Shown here piece by piece: positions 39,170-51,146 of a DNA stretch of 64,000 nucleotides (within the stretch, counting starts at the first letter, position 1; the number at the start of each line of letters is the position of its first letter). The translations under genes and the position numbers were made by a program. Under the pieces are notes generated by a model, which saw only the letters and a program-made list of their open reading frames with translations, ran no database searches and had not been told where the DNA came from. The stretch comes from Novosphingobium sp. 9 (GTDB lineage: Bacteria > Pseudomonadota > Alphaproteobacteria > Sphingomonadales > Sphingomonadaceae), in the NCBI RefSeq assembly GCF_025340265.1, contig NZ_CP022707.1, positions 2,604,501 to 2,668,500 of the forward strand, in the 5' to 3' direction.

Positions 39170-39565
39170 TCAATCCTCGTCGAGGTCGCGCTTTACGCGG
39201 GGGTCGGCGAGCAGCGCGTCGATGCGGCTGGCCTCGTCGAAGGTCTCGTCGGCCTGGAAGCGGATCTTGGCGGCGAAGCGCAGCTTGAGGCGTTGCGCGA
39301 CCTCGCGCTGGAAGAACGCGGTGTTCGTGCGTAGCGCCTTGAGCACGGCCTCCTCGTCCTCGCCCAGCAGCGGCTTCACGTAGACGTTGGCCTGTCGCAG
39401 GTCCGGCGTCATGCGCACTTCCGTGACCGAGACGGTATGGCCCGAAAGCGTCGCATCGTGGACCTGCTGACGCGTGAGGATCTCGGACAGCACGTGGCGC
39501 ACCTGCTCGCCCACCTTCAGGAGGCGGACCGACTGTTGCTCGGGGGTGACTTGCTGACGTGCCAT
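39170..39565 (-). CDS. rbfA: 30S ribosome-binding factor RbfA
   Basis: The protein has about 131 residues and the RbfA pattern: '[55 protein letters not shown]' and '[45 protein letters not shown]'. It acts in 16S rRNA maturation and cold adaptation. The start is 39565 ([10 protein letters not shown]). In most bacteria it lies directly between infB and truB; here DUF1697 and an RcnB-like gene separate it from infB, and six genes separate it from truB. Confidence 0.95.
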   Translation of the reverse strand: MARQQVTPEQQSVRLLKVGEQVRHVLSEILTRQQVHDATLSGHTVSVTEVRMTPDLRQANVYVKPLLGEDEEAVLKALRTNTAFFQREVAQRLKLRFAAKIRFQADETFDEASRIDALLADPRVKRDLDED

Positions 39566-39719
39566 TTCTCTTAATCCATCACGTAATTTTGCGACAATTT
39601 GCAACAATTGAATACGCCACCGTTCAGGTGCCGCTTCGTTAAGCTCTCATAACCTGGCTACGCCATAGCAAAGGCTCCGTCGCAAGACGAGTGCCCCACT
39701 ACGAAGGAGAGTGCGACAC

Positions 39720-40015
39720 ATGAAGAAGATCACCACCGCCTCGTCGCTGCTGCGATGACCCTGCCCGCCCTGACCGCCGCCGTGCCTGCCATGGCAGCAC
39801 CCGGCCATGGCCATTCGCAGATGGACCACTGGAAGAAGGGCGAGAAGTTCGACCGCAAGCACGCCTCGCACTACCAGGTCGTCGACTATCGCCAGCATCG
39901 CGGCATGAAGGCCCCGCCGCGCGGCTATCACTATGTCCGTTCGGGCAACGACATTCTGCTCGTGGGCATCACCAGCGGGATCGTCGCCTCGGTCCTGGCC
40001 GGGCAGTTCCGTTGA
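39720..40015 (+). CDS. RcnB-family periplasmic protein (frameshifted in this sequence)
   Basis: The gene starts with ATG at 39720 (MKKITTA...), preceded by AAGGAGAG. The signal peptide is interrupted: adding one C to the CC at 39739-39740 gives MKKITTALVAAAMTLPALTAAVPAMAAPGH, joining the main frame. The mature protein has the RcnB pattern 'MDHWKKGEKFDRKHASHYQVVDYRQHRGMKAPPRGYHYVRSGNDILLVGITSGIVASVL'. RcnB affects nickel/cobalt homeostasis in E. coli; most relatives are of unknown role. About 97 residues when repaired. Confidence 0.85.
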
Positions 40016-40040
40016 ACGCCTGACCTGATCTGAGTGCGAC

Positions 40041-40086
40041 CGGGGCGGCCCCTTTTCATGGTTTGGGGGGCCGCCCCGTGATTTTT
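40041..40086. terminator. Terminator downstream of the RcnB-like gene
   Basis: GC-rich arms CGGGGCGGCCCC (40041-40052) and GGGGCCGCCCCG (40067-40078) are followed by TGATTTTT. It lies between the convergent RcnB-like and DUF1697 genes. Confidence 0.85.
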
Positions 40087-40123
40087 CGGAGTGCAGCGGT
40101 ATTCCTGCTCTCGCCTTCGAACC

Positions 40124-40662
40124 TTATCCCATCTTCGTCAGAATGCGCGCCAGCGAGCGCACATTGCGCGCAGTGCCCGGAAACGCAAGCCGCCGCTCGA
40201 TAAAGCCTGCCGTCAACCGGCTTCGCCCTGCCCCTCGACATAATCGATATAGAGGCTGCGTTCGCCCGCCGCGAGCTTCTCCGGCCCGCGCCCCTCATAG
40301 GCGGCGAACAGCGCGTCATAGGCTTCGGGCGTGGGCTGCCCGCCCAGAAAATGCGTGTGGACGTTGGCATCCTCACCGATCCCGGTGAAGGGATTGTCCT
40401 CGATCGCCCGGCGCAGTTCCTCGCGGGTGCGGATGGCAACGAAGCTGTCGATGTCGAAACGCTCGCGCATCACATAGGCGAACATCTCCTCCAGCCCCTC
40501 GGTCGGCCGCTCGTCGTAGTCGAACAGTACGTTGCCGCTGGCGATCACCGTCTCGACGTTCTCGATATCCTCGCGCGCCAGCGCATGGCGCAGATCGGCC
40601 ATGGTGATGCGGTTGCCGGAGCCGACATTGAGCGAACCGAACAGGGCAAGGTAGCGGGGCAT
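40124..40662 (-). CDS. DUF1697 family protein (frameshifted near its 3' end)
   Basis: It starts MPRYLALFGSLNVGSGNRITMADLRHAL (AAGAGATCT upstream), and the DUF1697 features 'VETVIASGNVLFDYDE' and 'NPFTGIGEDANVHTHFLG' are clear. The open frame stops at 40213 after 'DYVEGQGEAG', but the next frame continues the family C-terminus: LTAGFIERRLAFPGTARNVRSLARILTKMG, stop at 40124-40126. One missing C/G near 40216-40221 explains this. The repaired length is about 179 residues, normal for the family. Function unknown. Confidence 0.85.
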
Positions 40663-40708
40663 CAGATCTCTTTTTGAAACTGGGTTGGACCGGGTATCCA
40701 ACAAAGCA

Positions 40709-40745
40709 ACGGGGGCGGCAACCCATGGTCGCCGCCCCCGTCTTG
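40709..40745 (-). terminator. Terminator-like hairpin downstream of infB
   Basis: The arms ACGGGGGCGGC (40709-40719) and GCCGCCCCCGT (40731-40741) flank an 11-base loop. Read on the minus strand it lies 43 bases after the infB stop, with a modest T-rich tail. It probably ends the rimP-nusA-ylxR-infB transcript before the DUF1697 gene. Confidence 0.7.
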
Positions 40746-40784
40746 TTCCGTCGCCCGGCCTGAAAGCCGGGCGGGCCGTTATCG

Positions 40785-43559
<2,775 letters not shown>

Positions 43560-43678
43560 ATCTGTCGTCGTGCCCTTCAATCTCAATTCATGTACCCGAA
43601 AACGACCGGGTAACGTCGCGGGCGCGCCTTCAGCGAAGACCTGCCCTCGTGTTCGTTCAGTTCAGTACCGTGCCCGCG

Positions 43679-44365
43679 CTATGCGGCGGGCTCGTGCGCA
43701 GCCGGTGGCTCCGCGATCTGCCCCTGGTAATTCAGGAGACGCTCCAGCAAGGAGGCGACCCGTTGGGCCGCACCAGACTCGCCAAGCGCCAGGTGAACGA
43801 CATTCTCGCGGCCCAATGCCACAGAGAGCGTCGTGCGGTCCAGTGGCAAGCGCACACCTTTCAGACCCGAACCCTCTTCCTCGCGCCCCACGCGCCAGGC
43901 CTGATCGAGCTTCCTCGATCCGTCCTCGCGCGCATCGGCGGCGTGGGCGAGCCATTCGACCCGGCCCTCGCGAGCGTTCTGGGCGATGCGGTCGGAGCCG
44001 AGCAGCAGACGGCCGGACTTCATCTCCAGCCCGAGGCGGTCGGTCAGGGCGCGGGACAGCGCCGCCGTGATGCGTTCGGGCAGGTCTTCGGGGATCGTCA
44101 GCGGCGCGCCCTTGTAGGCACGCGCCAGCGCTCCCTTTAACTTGCCCTTGGCAACGGCAATTTCAAGGGCCTCACGCGAAACGCCGATCCATGCGCCGCG
44201 CCCGGGGGCACGCGCATGGACGTCTGGAAGGACCAGTCCTTCCGGCGAAATGGCGAGGCGCACGAGATCATCGCGCGCACCCTTGCGGCCGGAGAGGATG
44301 CAGGTCCGCTCCGCGCCGGGGCCATCGATGTCGGAGCTTACGCGCTCATTGTGAGGATCCCGCAT
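43679..44365 (-). CDS. ylxR: YlxR (DUF448) RNA-binding protein fused to an L7Ae-like domain
   Basis: The 228-residue protein has an N-terminal YlxR domain ('[58 protein letters not shown]', residues about 20-80) and a C-terminal L7Ae/L30e-like domain ('[35 protein letters not shown]' ... '[22 protein letters not shown]'). Such fusions between nusA and infB are common in alphaproteobacteria. It overlaps the nusA 3' end by 20 bases. YlxR proteins bind RNA and have been implicated in RNase P control; the function here is inferred. Confidence 0.93.
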   Translation of the reverse strand: MRDPHNERVSSDIDGPGAERTCILSGRKGARDDLVRLAISPEGLVLPDVHARAPGRGAWIGVSREALEIAVAKGKLKGALARAYKGAPLTIPEDLPERITAALSRALTDRLGLEMKSGRLLLGSDRIAQNAREGRVEWLAHAADAREDGSRKLDQAWRVGREEEGSGLKGVRLPLDRTTLSVALGRENVVHLALGESGAAQRVASLLERLLNYQGQIAEPPAAHEPAA

Positions 44366-45982
44366 CGGCGGCCTCCTCAGTCTCGACCGCTTCCGCAGCG
44401 TCCGGCTCGTCGTCGAACCAGTGCGCGCGGGCGGCCATGATGATCTCGTTGCCCTGCTCTTCGGTCAGGCCATATTCGCCGAGCACACCGCCCTTGTCCT
44501 CGTCGCGCGAGCGGCGATTGACAGTGCCGTCGCGACGACGCTGCTCGGTGCGCTTCTTGGCGATGAGTTCGTCGGTGGCGAGATCGGCGAGATCGTCGAG
44601 CGTCTTGATCCCGGCCTTGCCGAGCACCACCAGCATCGCTTCGGTGAGGTGCGGCAGTTCGGCCAGACCATCCTCGACGCCCAGCGCGCGGCGAGCCTCG
44701 CGCGAGGCTTCCTCGCGGCGCTCCAGCGCTTCGAGCGCGCGGTTCTGCAGCTCTTCGGCCAGCTCCTCGTCGAAGCCCTCGATCTGCGCCAGTTCGGCGA
44801 TGTCGATGTAGCCGACTTCCTCCAGCTCGGTGAAGCCTTCGGCCACCAGCAGCTGCGAGAGCGTCTCGTCGACGTCCAGCTCTTCCTCGAACATCTTCGA
44901 GCGCTCAACGAATTCCTTCTGGCGCTTCTCCGACGATTCGGCATCGGTCATGATGTCGATCTGCGAGCCGGTGAGCTGCGAGGCGAGGCGCACGTTCTGG
45001 CCACGACGGCCGATCGCCAGCGACAGCTGATCGTCGGGCACCACCACCTCGATACGGCTCTCTTCCTCGTCGATGACGACGCGGCTGACCGTGGCGGGCT
45101 GAAGCGCGTTGACCACGAAGGTCGCGGTGTCCTCGCTCCAGGGGATGATGTCGATCTTCTCGCCCTGCATTTCCTGCACGACGGCCTGCACGCGGCTGCC
45201 CTTCATGCCGACGCAGGCGCCGACCGGGTCGATCGAGTGATCGTGGCTGATGACGCCGATCTTGGCGCGCGAGCCCGGATCGCGGGCAGCGGCCTTGATC
45301 TCGATCACGCCGTCATAGATTTCGGGGACTTCCTGCGCGAAGAGCTTCTTCATGAAGTCCGGGTGCGAGCGCGAGAGGAAGATCTGCGGACCGCGGTTCT
45401 GGCGCTCGACGCGCAGCACCAGCGCACGCACGCGCTCACCCACACGGGCAGCTTCGCGCGGGATCTGCTGGTCGCGGCGGATCACGCCCTCGGCGCGACC
45501 GAGGTTGACGATCACGTGGCCGAACTCGACCGACTTGATCACGCCGGTGATGATCTCGCCCGCGCGGTCCTTGAACTCTTCGTACTGACGGTCACGCTCG
45601 GCATCGCGGACCTTCTGGAAGATCACCTGCTTGGCCGACTGCGCGTCGATACGGCCCAGATCCACCGGGGCAGCGGGTCGACGATGAAGTCGCCCAGCGC
45701 GGCGTCCTTCTGGAGCTTCTGGGCCTGCGCCAGATCGACCTGCTTGAAGTAGTCGTCGACATGCTCGACCACCTCGACGACGCGCCACAGGCGCAGGTCG
45801 CCGGTGCGCGGATCGAGCTTGGCGCGGATGTCGTTCTCGGCACCGTAGCGGTTGCGGGCCGACTTCTGGATCGCTTCTTCCATCGCCTCGATGACGATGG
45901 ACTTGTCGATCATCTTCTCCGAGGCAACGGAGTTGGCGATCGCGAGCAGCTCGGCGCGGTTGGCGGAAATCGCACTGGCCAT
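44346..45982 (-). CDS. nusA: Transcription termination/antitermination factor NusA (frameshifted in this sequence)
   Basis: The N-terminal domain ([47 protein letters not shown] ...) is in one frame to about 45670. S1, KH1-KH2 ('[36 protein letters not shown]'; '[22 protein letters not shown]') and two C-terminal acidic repeats follow in the next. One lost C in the run read as G4 at 45667-45670 (plus strand) restores '[27 protein letters not shown]'. NusA is essential in most bacteria, so this break is almost surely a sequence error. The intact length would be about 545 residues. Confidence 0.95.
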
Positions 45983-45985
45983 GGC

Positions 45986-46612
45986 TTAGTCTTCCTGTTC
46001 CTCGAAAGTGTCGTCATCGATGACGACTTCCTCGTCCGCGCCAGAGGCGTCGAGCGGGCGGGTTGCAGCGATCAGCCGGTCGGTCAGGACCAGCCTTGCG
46101 GAATTGACATGGGCGAGCGGGAAGCTGACGCGGCCGGACTTGCGGTCCTCCAGCGTCACCACTTCCGCACCGGCATCGCCCTCGATACCGACCAGATCGC
46201 CGTGGAGCCCCTTGCGGTTGCCTTCCACGGGTTCGGACAGATTGATCTTGGCCTCGTGCCCGGCCCAGTTCGCGTAATCCTTCACGCGGGTGAGCGGACG
46301 ATCGATGCCCGGCGAGCTGACTTCGAGGCGATAGGCCTCCTCGATCAGGTCCTCGCCCGCTTCCTCCAGCGCGTCCATGCGATCGGAAATGCGGTGCGAG
46401 AGCGTCACACAGTCTTCCAGCACGAGCTGCCCGGTCTCGGGACGCTCGGCCATGATCTGCAGCGCGATCTCGTCGTCGCCGACTTCGCTCTTGCCGAAGA
46501 TGCGCACGCGCACGAGGTCGAGGCCCAGAGCCTTGACCTCGGGTTCGATCACTTCAACAAGGCGGGCAATATCGGCCAATCGGTATTCCGTTCGTATGTC
46601 TTGTCGGCGCAT
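45986..46612 (-). CDS. rimP: Ribosome maturation factor RimP
   Basis: The 208-residue protein has the RimP pattern: '[23 protein letters not shown]', '[63 protein letters not shown]'. It acts in 30S assembly. It has an acidic C-terminal extension of about 35 residues. It starts the rimP-nusA-ylxR-infB gene string, three bases before nusA. The first 13 residues are uncertain; a TTG a dozen codons downstream is possible. Confidence 0.95.
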   Translation of the reverse strand: MRRQDIRTEYRLADIARLVEVIEPEVKALGLDLVRVRIFGKSEVGDDEIALQIMAERPETGQLVLEDCVTLSHRISDRMDALEEAGEDLIEEAYRLEVSSPGIDRPLTRVKDYANWAGHEAKINLSEPVEGNRKGLHGDLVGIEGDAGAEVVTLEDRKSGRVSFPLAHVNSARLVLTDRLIAATRPLDASGADEEVVIDDDTFEEQED

Positions 46613-46771
46613 CGCGCCGGATATGTCGGGCCGTGTTAGGCAACGCAGTTTCGCGCCGGCCCCTGTCGGCGCCAGCCCGTTCGTTGTGTCACCAATTACG
46701 GGATGACAAGGCAGATAGGCCCGATTCCGGAAAATTGCAAGGGCGTTGCAACAGGACGAGCAGAAGCGCGA

Positions 46772-47799
46772 TCACCCGCCCCGATGCAGCCCATGCTTCT
46801 TCAGGCAATGGCGCAACTGATCGTAAGTCAGGCCCAGCGCTACGGCGGCCTTGCGCTGGTTCCAGCGCAGACGCTCCAGCGCAGCGAGGACAAGGCTGCG
46901 CTCATGCGCCTCGACCGCCTCGCGCAAGTTCGCAGGCGATGATACCGGCGGCGTAGGAACCGAGGCGGCAGAGGCGACAACCTCGGCCACTTCGACCGGA
47001 ACCTCTGCATATTTCGCCGCCCAGGGACTGGCAAACGGGTCGAACACAACCTCGCCGATGGGCAATTCCTCATCACCCCAGCGATAGACCGCGCGCTCCA
47101 CCACATTGCGCAGTTCGCGCACGTTGCCTGGCCATGGATAGGCCTCCAACGCCGCCATCGCCCCGTCTGCAAAGCCCGGCCAGCGATCCCAGCCCAGCTC
47201 GCTCGCCATGCGGCGACCGTAGTAGTCGCCCAGTTGCTCGACATCGCCTTCGCGGGCACGAAGCGGCGGCAGGGTGATGACCTCGAAGCTCAGGCGGTCG
47301 AGCAGGTCGGCCCGGAAGGCGCCCTCCTCCGCCATGCGCGGCAGGTCGGCATTGGTCGCCGCGACGATGCGGACATCGACCTGCACCGGGCGCGAGGCGC
47401 CGATGCGCACCACTTCCCCATATTCGATCGCGCGCAGCAGCCGCTCCTGTGCCGCCATCGACAGATTACCCAGCTCGTCGAGAAACAGCGTGCCGCGATC
47501 GGCCTCCTCAAAGCGCCCGGCCCGCGCCTTGACCGCGCCGGTGAAGGCGCCCGCCTCGTGCCCGAACAGCTCCGCCTCGATCAGCGTTTCGGGCAGCGCC
47601 GCGCAGTTGAGCGTCACCAGCGGCTCATCCAGCGCGAGGACAGGCGATGGAGGCGCTGGGCGATCAGCTCCTTGCCCGTGCCGCGCTCGCCGATGACCAG
47701 CACCGGCCGCCCGACCGGCGCGGCACGGCTGGCGCGCTCCACCGCATCGAGAAAGGCCGAGGACTGGCCGATGAACTGAACGTCGCGCTCCATGCCCAT
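46772..47799 (-). CDS. pspF: PspF, sigma-54-dependent activator of the psp operon (frameshifted in this sequence)
   Basis: The AAA+ enhancer-binding protein has about 342 residues and lacks a receiver domain, as is typical of PspF. Residues follow E. coli PspF closely: Walker A GERGTGKE, 'LNCAALPETLIEAELFGHEAGAFTGA' (the GAFTGA loop that contacts sigma-54), Walker B 'GTLFLDEL', 'FRADLLDRLSFEVITLPPLRARE', and a C-terminal Fis-type HTH ('NQRKAAVALGLTYDQLRHCLKKHGL'). The frame breaks near 47629; adding one G (coding strand) in GCTGGATG restores 'LHRLSSRWDEPLVTLNCAAL'. It is divergent from the psp operon. Confidence 0.94.
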
Positions 47800-47802
47800 A
47801 AA

Positions 47803-47908
47803 TTGGCATAATTTACCAATATCTGGCAATCCGTCATTTTCAATCCGCGTGTTTCCAGTGCGATAGCCACGCAAATGTGCGCTTTTGTCCATTTGGCACG
47901 GGGCTTGC
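47803..47908 (+). promoter_or_regulatory. Sigma-54 promoter of the psp operon with PspF upstream site
   Basis: TTGGCACGGGGCTTGC at 47893-47908 matches the sigma-54 -24/-12 consensus, with GG (47895-47896) and GC (47907-47908) exactly ten bases apart. About 75 bases upstream, TTGGCATAATTTACCAA (47803-47819) is an inverted repeat (TTGG/CCAA) in the position expected for a PspF upstream activating site, and adjacent to the pspF start, where it could also control pspF. Confidence 0.88.
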
Positions 47909-47964
47909 TGTACTGTGAACAATCGCTCGGCAGACCCGCCGGGCCGCAACAGGGACCAACCGTC

Positions 47965-48233
47965 ATGCATCCGTTCGAGACCAGTCACCCGTGGACCGGT
48001 GGACCGAGTGTGAAGCCAGCCATGCCGCCGCCCGCGCACCGCTTCCGGTGCGCGACGCCGATGCACCCGCCCGCTCGCGTGCCCAGATCGCCCTGTTCGT
48101 CGGCCTGCTGGTGCTCGCCGTGTTCAACGTGCTGGCCATGGCCGGACAGATCGGTGCCGCCGACGCCATCGCAGCGCCCGCCTCTGCCACGACGCTTTCC
48201 AGCTTCCATGCCTGCGGAGCACCGCTGGCATGA
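47965..48233 (+). CDS. Small single-pass membrane protein, first gene of the psp operon (frameshifted in this sequence)
   Basis: ATG at 47965 has AGGGA upstream and starts MHPFETSHP. Adding one C to the CCC at 47988-47990 joins it to 'VDRWTECEASHAAARAPLPVRDADAPARSRAQIALFVGLLVLAVFNVLAMAGQIGAADA', with one clear membrane helix near residue 50. The repaired protein has about 89 residues. It lies just downstream of the sigma-54 promoter, so it should be induced with pspA. No known Psp protein matches; it is a candidate new member of the sphingomonad psp response. Without the repair, a GTG start at 47991 would still give 80 residues. Confidence 0.6.
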
Positions 48234-48400
48234 GCCGCCTCGACGCCGAGATCGAACGCGTCTCGAACGCACGTTCCTCCAACTCCGGCCCCTCGAACCC
48301 CCGCCCCGTCACGCTCTATCCGCTTGCACCGGATGCGGCGGACGAGGCGACTTTCAACCACACCTCCTTCGGCAAAACCCGCATCACAGGAACCACCGCC

Positions 48401-49093
48401 ATGGGCATCTTCAGCCGCACCCGCGACATCATCGCCGCCAACTTCAACGACCTGCTCGACAAGGCCGAAGACCCGGCGAAGATGATCCGCCTGATCATCC
48501 TGGAGATGGAAGAGACGCTGGTCGAAGTGCGTACCTCGTCGGCCCGCACCATCGCCGACCAGAAGGAACTGCGCCGCCACCTGATCAAGCTGGACAAGCT
48601 CCAGGCCGACTGGTCGGAAAAGGCGCAACTTGCCTTGTCCAAGGACCGCGAGGATCTGGCCCGCGCCGCGCTGATGGAAAAGAAGAAGGCCGCAGACATG
48701 GCCGAACAGCTGACCGGCGAAGTCGCGGTGCTCGACGATGCGCTGCTCGCCTACGAACAGGACATCGAGAAGCTGCAGAACCGCCTGCGCGAAGCCCGCA
48801 GCCGCCAGAGCGCCATCGCCGCGCGGTTGCAGAGCGCCGAGAATCGCGTCAAACTGCGCACGCTGCTGGCCAGCGAGCGGGTGGACGAGGCTTTGGCGCG
48901 CTTCGACCAGCTCGAACGCCGCGTGGACTATGCCGAAGGCCGTGCCGAAGCGCTCTCGCTCGGCGACGACCGCCGCCAGCCCACGCTCGCCGACGAGATC
49001 GCCGCGCTGGCCGATGGCGATGCGATCGAGGACGAACTCGCGGCAATGAAGCGCGCGATGACCGACAAGCCTATGACCGACAGGCCGGCGTAA
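48401..49093 (+). CDS. pspA: Phage shock protein A (PspA/IM30)
   Basis: The protein has about 230 residues and the PspA start MGIFSRTRDIIAANFNDLLDKAEDPAKMIRLIILEMEETLVEVR, followed by an almost uninterrupted alpha-helical coiled-coil to the end. PspA is an ESCRT-III-like membrane-repair protein that also inhibits PspF. I chose ATG 48401 (AGGAACC upstream) by family alignment. The frame is open back to an ATG at 48230 that overlaps the stop of the upstream small gene (ATGA); this 57-residue extension would be unusual but cannot be excluded. Confidence 0.93.
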   Translation: MGIFSRTRDIIAANFNDLLDKAEDPAKMIRLIILEMEETLVEVRTSSARTIADQKELRRHLIKLDKLQADWSEKAQLALSKDREDLARAALMEKKKAADMAEQLTGEVAVLDDALLAYEQDIEKLQNRLREARSRQSAIAARLQSAENRVKLRTLLASERVDEALARFDQLERRVDYAEGRAEALSLGDDRRQPTLADEIAALADGDAIEDELAAMKRAMTDKPMTDRPA

Positions 49094-49174
49094 AATTCCG
49101 CCGTACTTACACAAGACGCATTCCGGCCGCGGCAGGGCAATGCCCGGCGGCCTCTGGGGAAGGACAACGGAACG

Positions 49175-49630
49175 ATGTCACGCGGACAGTTCTATCTCGA
49201 CAAGTCGAACGCCAAGATCTGGGGCGTATGCGCCGGGATCGCCGATTACACCGGCGTCGACGCCTTCTGGATTCGCCTCGCCGCCGTGCTGGTGACGCTG
49301 ATGGGCTCGGGCGTACCGATCCTCGTCTACATCGCGGTCGCCTGGCTGGCGGATTCGCGCCCGATGGGGCTCTATGACGAGGCCGACGAAGCGCGCCTGC
49401 TGCGCCGGATGGAGCGCCGCCGCGCCCGCGGCATCCGCTCGCCCTATGCGCCGCGCAGTGCCTTCCACGACATCTCGCTGGATCGCGCCTCCCGCTCCGC
49501 CACCACCGCGCGCAGCGAGAAGATTGCAGGCGATCTTGACGATTTCGACCGCCGCGTGCGCGATCTGGAAACGCATTACTCGACCAGCAGCAGCTCGCGC
49601 CTCGCCGCCGAGATCGACAGCCTGCGCTGA
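49175..49630 (+). CDS. pspC: Phage shock protein C (PspC-domain envelope stress protein)
   Basis: The 151-residue protein has the PspC domain at residues 1-65: 'FYLDKSNAKIWGVCAGIADYTGVDAFWIRLAAVLVTLMGSGVPILVYIAVAWLA' with two hydrophobic segments. The C-terminal half is a charged cytoplasmic or periplasmic helix ('DEARLLRRMERRRARG' ... 'DLDDFDRRVRDLETHY') resembling PspB-type coiled coils. PspC with PspB senses membrane stress and releases PspF from PspA. GGGGAAGGA precedes the ATG. Confidence 0.92.
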   Translation: MSRGQFYLDKSNAKIWGVCAGIADYTGVDAFWIRLAAVLVTLMGSGVPILVYIAVAWLADSRPMGLYDEADEARLLRRMERRRARGIRSPYAPRSAFHDISLDRASRSATTARSEKIAGDLDDFDRRVRDLETHYSTSSSSRLAAEIDSLR

Positions 49631-49653
49631 GACCTTCCGAAGGAACGCCCCTC

Positions 49654-49938
49654 ATGTTCGATCCCGACCTGCTCGTCCCCATCTTCGCGCTCTCCATCCC
49701 GATCGTCGCGATCTGGACGCGCCACCAGCGCCGCATGGCCGAAATCCAGGCAAACACTACGGCCGAGAAAGCCGCGCTCTACGCCACCAGCAATGCCCAG
49801 CTCGAAGAGCGCGTGCGCATTCTGGAGCGGATCATCACCGACAACGGCTATGACACCGCGCTCCAGATCGAGGCCCTGCGCGACAAGCGCGAGGTGGAGA
49901 CCGCGCGCGATCCCGCAGCCGGTCAGAAGATCAACTGA
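49654..49938 (+). CDS. PspB-like membrane protein 1
   Basis: The 94-residue protein has one N-terminal membrane helix (LLVPIFALSIPIVAIW), a basic turn (TRHQRRMAEI) and a coiled coil with 'LEERVRILERIITDNGYDTALQIEALRDKREVE'. The layout (short N-terminal helix, then R-x-x-x-LE-x-I-x-D coiled coil) is that of PspB, which partners PspC. It is the first of four tandem paralogues that share the ERxRxLERIxTD motif. AGGAACG precedes the ATG. Confidence 0.8.
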   Translation: MFDPDLLVPIFALSIPIVAIWTRHQRRMAEIQANTTAEKAALYATSNAQLEERVRILERIITDNGYDTALQIEALRDKREVETARDPAAGQKIN

Positions 49939-49986
49939 AGACCTCTCCTCCGGGCCACTTACGAGCACGCAACAGGGACACCTCTC

Positions 49987-50301
49987 GTGGACAACCTCTG
50001 GATACTGATACCGCTGGCCCCCTTCCTTCTGGGCGGCTTTTTCATCTGGACCCGGCACCAGACCCATCTGGCCGAACTGCACATCCAGTCTGCCGCCGAT
50101 CTCGCCGCAGACAAGGCCGCGCGCCACGCCACTACCGTCGCGGAGCTGGAAGAGCGCATGCGCGTGCTGGAGCGCATCATCACCGATGGCAGCTATGACA
50201 CCGCGCTGCAGATCGAGGCGCTGCGCGACCGTCGCGAGGTGGAGGCCGAGCGCATCCCCGGGCCGCCACCCATGCCCGCCCCCGAGGAGACCCGCCAGTG
50301 A
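49987..50301 (+). CDS. PspB-like membrane protein 2
   Basis: The 104-residue protein has an N-terminal helix (NLWILIPLAPFLLGGFFIW), a TRHQTHLAEL turn nearly identical to paralogue 1, and a coiled coil 'ELEERMRVLERIITDGSYDTALQIEALRDRREVEAERIPGP' with a Pro-rich end. It begins with GTG after AGGGACACC. Similarity to paralogue 1 (WTRHQ, LERIITD-G-YDTALQIEALRD-REVE) shows a recent tandem duplication. Confidence 0.8.
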   Translation: MDNLWILIPLAPFLLGGFFIWTRHQTHLAELHIQSAADLAADKAARHATTVAELEERMRVLERIITDGSYDTALQIEALRDRREVEAERIPGPPPMPAPEETRQ

Positions 50302-50675
50302 GCCCCGGCGATTTCATGGGCTTCTGCGCCTTCCTGATCGCCACGATCATCATCTTCGCGATCCTGGCAGGCGCCTATAAGCGCCGCCTCGCCTTCATGG
50401 AGCGCAAGCTGGAGATCACTGCCGGTGCCTCGACGAAGCTGGCGGCGGAAAAGGCCGCGCAATATGCTGCGCACAATGCGCAACTGGAGAACCGCGTCCG
50501 CGTGCTGGAGCGTATCCTCACCGACGGTGGCAGCGCACTGGGCCTTGCCCACCAGATCGAGGCGCTTCGGGATACCTCTGCCCACGATACGACGGCGCTT
50601 GACGCCCGCCTTCCCTCTGCCGACATTGGGCATGAGATCAGGGGCCAAGAGATCAGGAAAGTGACCACGCAATGA
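50298..50675 (+). CDS. PspB-like membrane protein 3
   Basis: The 125-residue protein begins with GTG overlapping the previous stop (GTGA). It has an N-terminal helix (FMGFCAFLIATIIIFAILAGAY), a coiled coil with 'NAQLENRVRVLERILTDGGSALGLAHQIEALRD' and a longer polar tail (to residue 125) without clear features. It shares the core motif with the other three paralogues but is more divergent. Confidence 0.75.
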   Translation: MSPGDFMGFCAFLIATIIIFAILAGAYKRRLAFMERKLEITAGASTKLAAEKAAQYAAHNAQLENRVRVLERILTDGGSALGLAHQIEALRDTSAHDTTALDARLPSADIGHEIRGQEIRKVTTQ

Positions 50676-50983
50676 GTTTCGGCACCGCCATCGTCGTCCT
50701 CTTCGCCATCGGCTGCGTGACCTGGCTGCGTTCGCAACAGTTGCGGCACGGGGGCAGCACCGACCCGCGCGAGCTGTTCAACTTCGGTCGTCGCCGCAGT
50801 CGGCTGGGCCGAACCCTGGGTCGCGACCGCGATTTCACCCCCTCCGGTCCGACCGACCACGAGCGCGAACTGGAGCGCGAGGTCGAGAAGCTGCGCGAGC
50901 GCATCGCCGTCCTCGAACGCATCGCCACCGATGATCGCCACGGCAAGGACCTTGCGCGCGAGATCGAGAAACTGCGCGATTGA
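50672..50983 (+). CDS. PspB-like membrane protein 4
   Basis: The 103-residue protein has its ATG overlapping the previous stop (ATGA). It has an N-terminal helix (GTAIVVLFAIGCVTWL), an Arg-rich middle section (FGRRRSRLGRTLGRDRDF) and a C-terminal coiled coil 'ERELEREVEKLRERIAVLERIATDDRHGKDLAREIEKLRD'. The LRERIAVLERIATD segment corresponds to the PspB core 'R-x-R-x-x-x-LE-x-I-L-D'. It ends the operon; a REP-like palindrome follows. Confidence 0.75.
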   Translation: MSFGTAIVVLFAIGCVTWLRSQQLRHGGSTDPRELFNFGRRRSRLGRTLGRDRDFTPSGPTDHERELEREVEKLRERIAVLERIATDDRHGKDLAREIEKLRD

Positions 50984-51020
50984 GGTCAATCGCCCCTTAA
51001 CCCCCTGCCCGCCCCCCTTT

Positions 51021-51109
51021 CGTCATCCCCGCGCAGGCGGAGATCCAGTCCGCAGTGACGCTCCACCGTAAGGTCGGAAGCTGGATTCCCACCTGCGCGG
51101 GAATGACGA
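51021..51109. repeat. REP-like palindromic intergenic repeat, copy 1
   Basis: The left arm CGTCATCCCCGCGCAGGC... and the right arm ...CCTGCGCGGGAATGACG form an imperfect inverted repeat of about 28-base arms around a unique middle. It lies between the end of the psp operon and the convergent nadE. It shares both arms with the copy at 53.23-53.31 kb. Confidence 0.85.
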
Positions 51110-51146
51110 AGAATGTTGGGGCTGCTTCTCCGCCAATCGGGACCGA

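Noticed and set aside
48230..48400. N-terminal 57-residue extension of PspA.
   Set aside because: PspA proteins begin at MGIFS; the extension is Ser/Pro/Asn-rich and probably leader sequence, though the ATGA overlap at 48230 keeps it open.
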